The notes: generated from the sequence alone by a model not told the origin. Positions 1 to 5,432 are shown, counted from the first letter of the stretch. The stretch: DNA of 5,884 bases from Euzebyaceae bacterium (GCA_013698135.1 JACCVM010000254.1:1-5884); one strand, 5' to 3'. A program made the numbers and translations.

Positions 1-429
1 GAGGCCTTCGAACTGACGCGTGCCGTCAACGCCGGGTGCGGCTTCAGCTGCACCGTCCACGCGAACTCGGCCCGCGACGCGCTCAACGCTCTGGTCAACG
101 CGGCCATCATGGCCGGGGAGAACGTGCAGGAGCCCATCGTGCGCAAGGTCTTCGCCTCGGCGATCGACCTGGTCGTCCACTGCGACCTCGAGGACGCCAA
201 TCGCGCGGATCCCGCACACGGGCTGCGGCGGCAGGTCATGGAGATCATCGCCGTCGTCCCCTCCCTGCACGACGACTTCTCCACCGAGCCGATCTTCGCT
301 CGCGAGCGCATCGGCGGCCCGCTGGAGTGGACCGGAATCCTTCCGCCGACCGCTGACCACATCGAACGTGCTCTGCCGCGCGAGCTGACGGTGCGCGGCC
401 TGCTGGAGAGCCGGAGCTGGCCGCGATGA
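1..429 (+). CDS. tadA: TadA/CpaF-type secretion ATPase, C-terminal part (5' end outside window)
   Basis: This is the C-terminal 142 residues of the hexameric T2SSE-family ATPase that powers Flp pilus assembly at the cytoplasmic face of the membrane. The open frame runs from base 1 with no start. It begins EAFELTRAVNAG, the stretch just after Walker B in CpaF proteins. The conserved TVHANS segment (residues 18-23) follows, then ALNALVNAAIMAGENV and the EPIVRKVFASAIDLVVH strand typical of actinobacterial CpaF, then RRQVMEI. The Walker A and B motifs lie upstream of the window, so catalytic integrity cannot be judged. The TGA stop at 427-429 overlaps the next start in an ATGA, indicating translational coupling to tadB. 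TadA/CpaF identity follows from motifs and from the tadB-tadC-flp context. A CpaF-like ATPase of another type IV filament system is the only real alternative, and it is unlikely here. Confidence 0.93.
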   Translation, partial: EAFELTRAVNAGCGFSCTVHANSARDALNALVNAAIMAGENVQEPIVRKVFASAIDLVVHCDLEDANRADPAHGLRRQVMEIIAVVPSLHDDFSTEPIFARERIGGPLEWTGILPPTADHIERALPRELTVRGLLESRSWPR

Positions 430-1316
430 GGCTGCTGGCCGCGCTGGCAACCGCCGCCGCCGTGTACCTGTTGGTCGCGCTGGCGATCGGTCGGACACCA
501 CAGCCCAGATGGCGGCACGCTGGCAATGGCGCAGCGCGGGCGGCCCGCCGCCGCCAGTGGTTGCAGCAGGCCGGGGTCGCCACGACACCCGGCCGCTTCG
601 CGGCGGTCTGCGCAACGCTGGGCGGCGGGGTGGCGTTGGCGATCACCGCCGTGACCGACACCCCGGTCGTCGGCGTGGTGCCGGCGGTGTCGGCGGCACT
701 GTTGCCGCGCATGGTGCTGGCCCGCCGGCGTACGCGACGTCTGCGGGCCGTGCAAGAAGCCTGGCCCGACGGACTGCGGGAGATCCACGCCGCTATCGCC
801 GCAGGCATGTCGCTGCCGCAGGCGGTGACCGCCCTTGCCGACAACGGCCCGGTGGCCCTGCGGCTGGCCTTCGCCCGTTTCCCGGCGCTGCTGCGCACGG
901 TGGGCATGGTGACGGCGTTGGAGATCGTGAAGGCGGAGGTGGCCGATCCCACCACCGATCGGGTCGTCGAGATCCTGATCTTGGCCCATGAGCGCGGGGG
1001 ACGCGTCGTCAGCGACATCTTGCGTGATCTGGCGGACGCGACCGCCGCGGACGTCCGCACCCTGGAGCAGATCGCCACCGACGCGCTCGAGCAGACGATC
1101 AACGCGCGGGCGGTGTTCGTGCTGCCGTGGCTCGTGCTGCTGACCTTGACCGCCAAGCCGGGTCCGTTCCGGGACTTCTACCAGTCGCCCAGCGGTCTGG
1201 GGGTGGTCGCCGTCGCCGCACTGCTCAGCCTCGCCGGCGCCGCGGTTGCGGGCCGCCTCGCGCGCGACCCGCTGGAGTCCCGTGTCCTTGCCGGCCCGAA
1301 CAGGACCGCGCGATGA
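426..1316 (+). CDS. tadB: TadB-like pilus assembly platform protein (T2SSF domain)
   Basis: This 296-residue inner-membrane protein belongs to the GspF/T2SSF group, which forms the assembly platform with TadC and couples ATPase motion to pilin insertion. Likely membrane segments are at residues 3-22, about 62-94 (one or two helices), 226-243 and 256-275. The cytoplasmic T2SSF core at about 108-225 carries AWPDGLREIHAAIAAGMSLP, the usual signature of an amphipathic helix followed by AGxSLPQA. The ATG at 426 is chosen because it overlaps the tadA stop (ATGA) and has GGAG at 413-416, nine bases upstream. Its own TGA overlaps the tadC start in the same way. Length and topology fit actinobacterial TadB, often annotated only as type II secretion system F family protein. 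The TadB rather than TadC assignment rests on gene order, directly after tadA. Confidence 0.92.
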   Translation: MRLLAALATAAAVYLLVALAIGRTPQPRWRHAGNGAARAARRRQWLQQAGVATTPGRFAAVCATLGGGVALAITAVTDTPVVGVVPAVSAALLPRMVLARRRTRRLRAVQEAWPDGLREIHAAIAAGMSLPQAVTALADNGPVALRLAFARFPALLRTVGMVTALEIVKAEVADPTTDRVVEILILAHERGGRVVSDILRDLADATAADVRTLEQIATDALEQTINARAVFVLPWLVLLTLTAKPGPFRDFYQSPSGLGVVAVAALLSLAGAAVAGRLARDPLESRVLAGPNRTAR

Positions 1317-2257
1317 GCCTTGCCGCCTTCCTGGCAGCCGGAGCCTGCGCCGCTGCCGCCGCCCTGGCCGTTCGGCTCGTCGTGCCACCGACACCGCGGC
1401 TGGCCGCCCGGGTGCGGCCCTACACTGCGGCGGCGCGGTCGGCCCTGGGCATTCCACCCGAGGTGACGGTGGCCCGCCGCGGCGACCTGGGCAGCAGCCT
1501 GGCGGTGGTCGCGCGTGACCTCGTTCGCGGACTCGCCGGGCGGCTGGGCCGGGTCATCGACCGCGTGGGCGACGAGGTGCTGCTGCTGCGGCTGCGTCAA
1601 GCGGGGGTCGACGCCGACCTCCCGGTGGTCGGCCGGCTGCAGGCGTACCGCCTGCGGCAGTTGCGTCAGGCAGTGACCTGGACCGCGCTGCTGGCCGGCG
1701 TCGGTCTCGTCACGGGACAAGGCGCCGCCACGGTGCTGCTGCTGGCCGGCCTCGGACTGGGTTACGGCGTGTCGCGGGAGCGCGCGCGGGTCGACAAGGC
1801 GATCTCGGACCGGCGCCTGCGGATGCAGGTCGAGCTGTACACCGTCAACCAACTGCTGGCCATGAGCGTGCGCGTCGGCGGTGTTGTGCAGGCGCTGCAA
1901 CGGGTCGTCGCGCGTGGTCAGGGCGCCGTCGTCGACGAGTTGAGCGAGGTGCTCAACGCCCACCGGGGCGGGCGACGGATCGCCGCAGCGCTGGAGCAGG
2001 CGGCGGTGACCACGCCCGAGCCGCACGCGGCGAGGACCTATCGCTTGCTGTCGCGCGGCGTGGAATACGGCACCGATCTGGCCGAGGCGTTGCGTGACCT
2101 CAGCGAGGAAATCCGCAGCGAGCGCGTCGAGGCGCTCAAGCGGACCGCGACCAAGCGCCGTGCGGCCATGCTGGTGCCGATCATCGGCGTGCTGGCTCCC
2201 GTGATGTTGCTGTTCGTGGCGGCGCCATTGCCGTCAATCGTGTTCGGAGGGCGCTGA
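1313..2257 (+). CDS. tadC: TadC-like pilus assembly platform protein (T2SSF domain)
   Basis: This 314-residue inner-membrane protein is the second GspF-like platform subunit and is predicted to pair with TadB. It has an N-terminal membrane helix (about residues 2-24) and a basic linker. The segment LLLRLRQAGVD (90-100) precedes the first half of the core. Paired hydrophobic segments lie at about 121-134 and 138-153. The cytoplasmic T2SSF core at about 168-285 includes VELYTVNQLLAMSVRVGG and RGVEYGTDLAEALRDLSEE. A C-terminal helix at 286-311 follows. The frame is open back to 1127, but that extension would run deep into tadB. The ATG at 1313 overlaps the tadB stop as ATGA and has AGGA at 1302-1305, so it is preferred. 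The stop at 2255-2257 sits in the loop of a GC-rich hairpin. After this gene comes the only non-overlapping junction of the pilus run. Confidence 0.92.
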   Translation: MSLAAFLAAGACAAAAALAVRLVVPPTPRLAARVRPYTAAARSALGIPPEVTVARRGDLGSSLAVVARDLVRGLAGRLGRVIDRVGDEVLLLRLRQAGVDADLPVVGRLQAYRLRQLRQAVTWTALLAGVGLVTGQGAATVLLLAGLGLGYGVSRERARVDKAISDRRLRMQVELYTVNQLLAMSVRVGGVVQALQRVVARGQGAVVDELSEVLNAHRGGRRIAAALEQAAVTTPEPHAARTYRLLSRGVEYGTDLAEALRDLSEEIRSERVEALKRTATKRRAAMLVPIIGVLAPVMLLFVAAPLPSIVFGGR

Positions 2258-2267
2258 GGCGCCGTCC
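2246..2267 (+). other. GC-rich RNA hairpin across the tadC stop codon
   Basis: GGCGC at 2250-2254 pairs with GCGCC at 2259-2263 around a four-base loop (2255-2258) that contains the tadC TGA. After a 1x1 G/G mismatch the stem extends by three pairs, GGA 2246-2248 with TCC 2265-2267. No T-run follows, so it does not look like a classical Rho-independent terminator. It lies between the assembly genes and the pilin gene and ends eight bases before the flp Shine-Dalgarno. It could be an RNA-stability or processing element, or a weak attenuator. The pairing is read directly; the role is inferred. Confidence 0.4.
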
Positions 2268-2275
2268 CCGACCTT

Positions 2276-2280
2276 GGAGA
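2276..2280 (+). promoter_or_regulatory. Shine-Dalgarno deciding the GTG start of the flp-like pilin
   Basis: GGAGA ends five bases before the GTG at 2286, a near-ideal placement. It supports that start for a gene too short for many gene callers. Among the pilus junctions it is the only site in a true intercistronic gap, which would let ribosomes load independently on the pilin gene. Confidence 0.7.
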
Positions 2281-2285
2281 TACCG

Positions 2286-2450
2286 GTGGAACGACTGCAG
2301 CGACTGCAGCGAGAAGAAGAAGCCTTCAGCACCGCCGAGCTGCTGGGCAATGCGGCACTCGGCATCGCCGCCCTGGTGGCGATCTGGGCGCTGATGCAGG
2401 GCTTGGGCGTCGACATCATCGACTGGATCGGTGCGCAGCTCGGGGTCTGA
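2286..2450 (+). CDS. flp: Small Flp-like pilin (54 aa), probable major pilus subunit
   Basis: A 54-residue protein with a GTG start reads MERLQRLQREEEAFSTAELL, then one hydrophobic helix (about residues 19-40) and a short tail ending in IGAQLGV. Small size, a charged leader, a single helix and the position between tadC and the tadE-like genes all fit a Flp pilin or its actinobacterial relatives with an STAE motif. Flp prepilins are normally cut after Gly, with Glu at +5 and Tyr or Phe at +6. Here cutting after Ala13 would place Glu18 at +5 and Leu at +6, so the site is degenerate but keeps the key Glu. The mature chain would be about 41 residues and almost entirely helix. The leader contains a nine-base direct repeat, CGACTGCAG twice (2291-2308), encoding RLQRLQ. 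The processing site and major-pilin role are inferred. A DUF4244-like small membrane protein is the alternative name. Confidence 0.8.
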   Translation: MERLQRLQREEEAFSTAELLGNAALGIAALVAIWALMQGLGVDIIDWIGAQLGV

Positions 2451-2817
2451 CGGCGAGGATGGCTTCCTGACCATCCAGCACCTGCTGGCCGTCGGCCTGT
2501 CCCTGGTGCTGCTGGCCAGCCTGGCCAACTTGCTGGTGTTCTCCTACGGGCGCGGAGTCGTGCGGGCCGCGCTCGACGAGGGGGTGCGGGCCGGATCACG
2601 CGCCGGCGCCTCGTCCAGCGAGTGCCAGGCGAGGACCGAGGCGGTGCTCGGCGACCTGCTGTCGGGCTCTCTGGGCCAGAGCGTCGAGGTGCGCTGTTCC
2701 CGCCGGGAGGCCACCGTCACCGCGAGTGCGCAGGCGTCCTTTCCAGCATGGGCGCCGCTGGTTCCCAGCTGGTCGTTTGCGGCCACCGCCGAGGCCGTCG
2801 CGGAGCCGGTCTGGTGA
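2431..2817 (+). CDS. tadE: TadE-like pseudopilin with Gln at the +5 position
   Basis: A 128-residue protein with a short hydrophilic leader, the segment DGFLTIQHLLAVG (residues 10-22), a membrane helix (about 17-38), then an extracytoplasmic domain ending EPVW. The arrangement of leader, Gly, helix and beta-rich tail is that of TadE-family minor pilins. Where TadE proteins usually have Gly-xxxx-Glu, this one has G11 then Q16, so Gln replaces Glu+5. Two cysteines, C65 and C89, lie in the outer domain and could form a disulfide. The GTG at 2431 is the only plausible start, as no other start precedes the helix. It overlaps the flp gene by 20 bases and lacks a strong Shine-Dalgarno, implying reinitiation or coupling. 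The stop shares one base with the next ATG (TGATG). TadE-like is well supported; the exact function is not. Confidence 0.8.
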   Translation: MRSSGSDGEDGFLTIQHLLAVGLSLVLLASLANLLVFSYGRGVVRAALDEGVRAGSRAGASSSECQARTEAVLGDLLSGSLGQSVEVRCSRREATVTASAQASFPAWAPLVPSWSFAATAEAVAEPVW

Positions 2818-3242
2818 TGCTCACGAATGCGTCGGCCGAACCCGAACAAGGCAGCGTCGCGGTGGAACTCTCCTTGGGCATCGGCCTGCTGGTCCTGCCC
2901 ATGGCGCTGCTCGTCCTGCTGCTGCCCACATGGCTGGAACGCCAATCCATGGCCCGAGTGGCGGCACAGGAGGCGGCGCGCAGCGTGGCGGTGGCAGCTG
3001 ACCCCCAGCAAGCGTCCGCGATCGCCTCCGAGGTCGTGACCCGCATCGCCGTCAATCACGGACTGCCTGCGGACGCCATCACCGTACGGATATCGGGCGG
3101 TCTGGGCCGTGGGCAGGTGGTGACCGCCACGGTGACGGTCGACATGCCCGCAACCAGCTTCCCGGGGCTGACCGAGGTGGGCGGCTTCACCTACACGACC
3201 GCCCACCGAGAGGTCATCGACCCGTACCGGAGCCTGCCATGA
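2817..3242 (+). CDS. tadE: TadE-like pseudopilin with canonical Glu+5
   Basis: A 141-residue protein whose N-terminus contains EQGSVAVELSLG (residues 10-21), a classic TadE/pilin-like motif with Gly12 at -1 and Glu17 at +5. A strongly hydrophobic helix (about 18-40) follows. Next comes MARVAAQEAARSVAVAAD, the small-residue helical segment usual after the TadE membrane helix, and a beta-rich domain (about 87-135). It is expected to be a membrane-inserted minor pilin, cut by the prepilin peptidase and exposed outside the membrane. The ATG at 2817 is chosen for its one-base overlap with the previous stop and GGAG at 2802-2805; the GTG at 2814 is nearly as good. The frame stays open further upstream, but there it is only a shadow of the preceding gene. 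The TGA at 3240-3242 overlaps the next start as ATGA. Confidence 0.85.
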   Translation: MLTNASAEPEQGSVAVELSLGIGLLVLPMALLVLLLPTWLERQSMARVAAQEAARSVAVAADPQQASAIASEVVTRIAVNHGLPADAITVRISGGLGRGQVVTATVTVDMPATSFPGLTEVGGFTYTTAHREVIDPYRSLP

Positions 3243-3655
3243 GCTCTGAGGAGGGCAGCATCACGCTGTGGCTGCTCGGTCTCGTCCTCATCATCTTGGC
3301 TCTCGGCGGCCTGGCCATCGACCTGTGGCGCGGATTCAATGAACGTCGCGCGCTCGCGGGGATCGCCGACAGCGCCGCCATCGCGGGTGCGGCGGCGCTG
3401 GACGAGGCGGCGTTTCGAGGCAGTGGCAGGGTGCGGCTTGATCCCGCGGCCGCCGAATCGCTGGCTACCCGCAGCGTGCGGGCGCAGCCCGACAGCAAGT
3501 CGATGACCGGCTTCTCGGCGGCCGCCGACGCCGATCAAGTCACGGTGGTCGTCCGAGGCGCGGTCGACCTGACACTGTTGCGGCTGCTGGCGCCAGACCG
3601 AGGTCCGCTGCGCATCAGCGTCCGTGCCACCGTGTCACCCCGCGGCTCGCCGTGA
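3239..3655 (+). CDS. tadG: TadG-like / TadE-G N-terminal domain protein, last gene of the pilus run
   Basis: A 138-residue protein starting MSSEEGSITLWLLGLVLIIL. A membrane helix (about 8-28) is followed by LAIDLWRGFNERRALAGIAD and SAAIAGAAALDE, the hallmark of the putative Flp-assembly TadE/G-like family (D, then R-A-L near AD-x-AA-x-AGA). A short beta-rich tail at about 100-133 follows. It is much shorter than proteobacterial TadG and lacks a VWA domain, as is usual for actinobacterial versions. If the Gly6-Ser7 bond matched a prepilin site, residue +5 would be Trp11, not Glu, so processing and fibre incorporation are doubtful. The ATG at 3239 overlaps the upstream stop (ATGA) and has GGAG at 3229-3232, six bases away. 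No further convincing gene follows on this strand before the convergent LysM gene. Confidence 0.85.
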   Translation: MSSEEGSITLWLLGLVLIILALGGLAIDLWRGFNERRALAGIADSAAIAGAAALDEAAFRGSGRVRLDPAAAESLATRSVRAQPDSKSMTGFSAAADADQVTVVVRGAVDLTLLRLLAPDRGPLRISVRATVSPRGSP

Positions 3656-3672
3656 GACTGCGGCGAGCCAGA

Positions 3673-3734
3673 GCGGCGACCAGCTACAGCGGCGGTGACC
3701 ATCCCGCCGGAGCGTGGGCGCTCATGGTCGCCGC
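3673..3734. terminator. Nested inverted repeats between convergent genes, possible bidirectional terminator
   Basis: A perfect ten-base inverted repeat (GCGGCGACCA at 3673-3682, its complement at 3725-3734) encloses a smaller hairpin, CGGCGG 3690-3695 with CCGCCG 3704-3709 around an eight-base loop. The region lies between the tadG-like stop at 3655 and the LysM stop at 3722-3724, and its right arm enters the LysM coding end. No T-runs are present, so this would be a structure-only terminator of the kind proposed for high-GC actinobacteria. The pairing is seen; the termination role is inferred from the convergent layout. Confidence 0.4.
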
Positions 3735-4537
3735 AGTGGAGGCAAGGCGATCACTTCGCCGGGATGGATGACGTCGGGATCTTCCGAGCGCAGCGACGGG
3801 GTCGCGGCCTCGACCAGTCGCAGCCAGTAGCCAGCGACTTCCGCCGTCGAGTCGTCTGCCCCATCCGCTGCCGCCTGTCGCTGCGCGATCGTCCACAGGT
3901 TGTCGCCAGGGCGAACGCGGTAGCGGTCCGGTGGCTGATGACCGGCCGCCTGCGACGCCACAGCGGCCCTGGGGGCGGCTGGGGCGGCCTGCCGATCGGC
4001 GGCTGGGCTGAGCGCCTGCGAGGCGGGTCGGGGTCGCGCACGGTCGTCCCCCGCGCTGTTGGGCGATCGCAGCCGCGGCGACAGCGCGTTGCGGCGGGAA
4101 CCGGATCGATCATCGTCGATCGTTGACACCGCGGCGGCGTCGGGCGGTACCACGACCGGCTCCGCGCGGGCTGCCGCCGGGCCGAGCGCGAGGCCGGCAC
4201 TCAAGCCGGCCGCTGCCACGCGCTGCGCCAACCGGCGGACCACCGGCAACGCCAGACCGTCGGCTAGACGGACCGCACGGCGAAGACCCGACAGTCGCGC
4301 CAGCAGGCACAGCGCCGTGCTCGCCAGCAACCACCAGGCCGCCCCCAGCGCCGCGGACCGCAGCACCGCCACCAGGGCGTCCTCGGCCGGGGTGACTCGC
4401 AGCCACCAGGCGAGCTCGTGCCATCCCACGACCAGCCACGGCACACGGCCAAGGCGGTGGAGCGCCAGCACGCTGGTGCCCTCGGCCGCCAGCACGCACA
4501 GCAGCCGCAGGCAGGAGACCACGCGCGGATGGTTCAT
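3722..4537 (-). CDS. Membrane-anchored LysM-domain protein, convergent with the pilus operon
   Basis: A 271-residue protein with hydrophobic segments at about residues 8-26, 55-81 and 106-124. An Ala/Pro/Arg-rich, low-complexity linker (about 125-203) follows, then a C-terminal LysM domain (206-267). The domain starts YRVRPGDNLWTIAQR and ends DPDVIHPGEVIALPP, both halves matching LysM consensus; the middle is expanded by about 15 residues around ADGADDSTAEVAGYW. LysM binds N-acetylglucosamine-containing glycans, so the domain probably contacts peptidoglycan outside the membrane. The architecture resembles the N-terminal half of actinobacterial LysM-BTAD proteins often found beside tad genes, but no BTAD regulator domain is present and the protein ends directly after LysM. 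The ATG at 4535-4537 is the first start before the first helix. It lacks a Shine-Dalgarno but has a TACGGT hexamer placed for a leaderless transcript. Exact role unknown; a link to pilus or envelope function is inferred from position. Confidence 0.82.
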   Translation of the reverse strand: MNHPRVVSCLRLLCVLAAEGTSVLALHRLGRVPWLVVGWHELAWWLRVTPAEDALVAVLRSAALGAAWWLLASTALCLLARLSGLRRAVRLADGLALPVVRRLAQRVAAAGLSAGLALGPAAARAEPVVVPPDAAAVSTIDDDRSGSRRNALSPRLRSPNSAGDDRARPRPASQALSPAADRQAAPAAPRAAVASQAAGHQPPDRYRVRPGDNLWTIAQRQAAADGADDSTAEVAGYWLRLVEAATPSLRSEDPDVIHPGEVIALPPLRRP

Positions 4538-4543
4538 CGGCGG

Positions 4544-4549
4544 ACCGTA
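4544..4549 (-). promoter_or_regulatory. Candidate -10 element for a leaderless LysM-gene transcript
   Basis: On the minus strand TACGGT fits the actinobacterial TANNNT -10 pattern. It ends six bases before the ATG, which places transcription start at or next to the start codon. No Shine-Dalgarno precedes this gene, which agrees with leaderless translation. No good -35 hexamer is seen at 16-18 bases spacing. Confidence 0.45.
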
Positions 4550-4563
4550 GGGTGTGACGAGCA

Positions 4564-4576
4564 GGCCTGGGAGGCC
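4564..4576. promoter_or_regulatory. Short palindrome in the divergent intergenic region, possible operator
   Basis: GGCCT (4564-4568) and AGGCC (4572-4576) form a perfect inverted repeat around GGG. It lies in the 132-base region between the divergent LysM and alaX starts, about 14 bases upstream of the LysM -10 candidate, where a regulator could act. Short GC palindromes are common by chance in such genomes, so this is only a candidate. Confidence 0.2.
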
Positions 4577-4656
4577 GATCGTCGTCCCCTGTGGATATCG
4601 GCATCACGGGCGCGCCGCGCAGGGGCCGTCCGGCTGGCCGAGCGACCCGGCGGGCG

Positions 4657-4662
4657 CATACT
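4657..4662 (+). promoter_or_regulatory. Candidate -10 element for a leaderless alaX transcript
   Basis: CATACT matches TATAAT at four of six positions and ends seven bases before the ATG at 4670, the spacing expected if transcription starts at the ATG. No Shine-Dalgarno is present upstream of the start. No clear -35 is visible. Together with the LysM gene on the other strand, this makes a head-to-head pair of apparently leaderless genes. Confidence 0.4.
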
Positions 4663-4669
4663 GCACGGC

Positions 4670-5413
4670 ATGCGACCCACCGAGCAGCTATTCGCCACCG
4701 ACGCCTACCTGCACACCTTCGAGGCCGCCGTCGTCGGCCACGACCCCGATCAGCATCGTGTGGCCCTGGGCCGCACCGCCTTCTACCCGGGAGGAGGCGG
4801 CCAGCCGCATGACCTCGGCGAACTGCGCTGGGGCGACGGCCGCGCCGCCGTCGTCAAGGTCGGCCGCGAGGGTGCGCTGGTGTGGCACTGGCTGGGTGAC
4901 GACGACCCTCTACCCGAGCCGGGGTCCGACGTGGAGGGCGCACTGGACTGGCAGCGCCGCCACCGGCTGATGCGCACCCACACCGCCCTGCACGTGTTGT
5001 GCGGCGTGATCTGGGCCGACTACGGGGTGGCGGTGACCGGCGGCAACATGAAGCCGGGCGAGGGGCGGCTGGACTTTGAGCTCGACGCCATGTCGGCCGA
5101 GCTGGGCGCCTGGGCGGAGCGCCGCGTCAACGCCGAGGTCCAGCATGCGCGCGAGGTGCTGGTGGCCTTCGTCGACCGTGGCGAGGCCAGCACCGACCCA
5201 GCGTTGATCCGTACCAAGGCCGATCTCATCCCCGCCGCGGTCAACCCCCTGCGGGTCATCGACATCGTGGGGCTGGACAAACAGGCCGACGGCGGCACCC
5301 ACGTCGCCACCACCGCCGAAGTGGGACGCGTGCGCGTCACCAAGACCGAGTCCAAGGGCCGAGCCAACAAGCGGATCCGCCTCGCCGTCGACGATCCGAC
5401 GCCGGCCGCCTGA
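4670..5413 (+). CDS. alaX: AlaX-type trans-editing protein (alanyl-tRNA deacylase family)
   Basis: A 247-residue protein of the AlaX family, free-standing relatives of the AlaRS editing domain that hydrolyse mischarged Ser-tRNA(Ala) or Gly-tRNA(Ala) in the cytosol. The N-terminal barrel carries TAFYPGGGGQPHDLGEL (residues 36-52), the family's glycine-rich motif. The editing core has HTALH (His104 and His108), the first zinc pair, then GGNMKPGEGRLDF (124-136). The second zinc motif reads DGGTHV with Asp207 and His211, where AlaRS and most AlaX have CGGTH, so Asp replaces the third ligand Cys. The tail ESKGRANKRIRL matches the usual ending. Length fits AlaX-M. The frame is open back to 4418, but homology begins near Arg2, and the ATG at 4670 has a leaderless-type -10. 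It stands alone between a divergent neighbour and a hairpin. Substrate preference cannot be told from sequence. Confidence 0.9.
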   Translation: MRPTEQLFATDAYLHTFEAAVVGHDPDQHRVALGRTAFYPGGGGQPHDLGELRWGDGRAAVVKVGREGALVWHWLGDDDPLPEPGSDVEGALDWQRRHRLMRTHTALHVLCGVIWADYGVAVTGGNMKPGEGRLDFELDAMSAELGAWAERRVNAEVQHAREVLVAFVDRGEASTDPALIRTKADLIPAAVNPLRVIDIVGLDKQADGGTHVATTAEVGRVRVTKTESKGRANKRIRLAVDDPTPAA

Positions 5414-5432
5414 CGAGCCGTCGGTTGACGCT

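Noticed and set aside
245..1156. Long minus-strand open frame (303 codons) opposite tadA/tadB
   Set aside because: The translation is Ser/Arg/Ala-rich with no recognisable domain and lies opposite clear tadB coding; it is a high-GC shadow frame.
1127..1312. N-terminal extension of the tadC frame
   Set aside because: It would overlap tadB by about 190 bases; the ATGA overlap start at 1313 with a Shine-Dalgarno is far better.
1178..2026. Long minus-strand open frame opposite tadC
   Set aside because: Low-complexity Gln/Arg/His-rich product, fully covered by a convincing TadC frame.
2544..3206. Minus-strand open frame opposite the tadE-like genes
   Set aside because: No domain signal; both tadE-like genes on the other strand have pilin motifs and coupled starts.
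3652..3771. Small frame starting GTG at the tadG-like stop (GTGA overlap), 39 codons
   Set aside because: The overlap pattern is tempting, but the product is Arg/Ala-rich with no helix or motif, and it runs through the inverted repeats into the convergent LysM gene.
4590..4598. DnaA-box-like site, TGTGGATAT (8 of 9 to the complement of TTATCCACA)
   Set aside because: A single near-match without a cluster, AT-rich region or dnaA/dnaN neighbours does not support an origin; a similar lone match lies in the LysM gene near 3890.
4110..4607. Minus-strand frame overlapping the LysM start region (165 codons)
   Set aside because: Gly/Ala/Arg-rich shadow of the LysM gene on the same strand in another frame; no hydrophobic or domain pattern.
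4418..4669. N-terminal extension of the alaX frame
   Set aside because: It would run through the LysM start on the other strand, its residues are low-complexity, and AlaX homology begins at the ATG at 4670.
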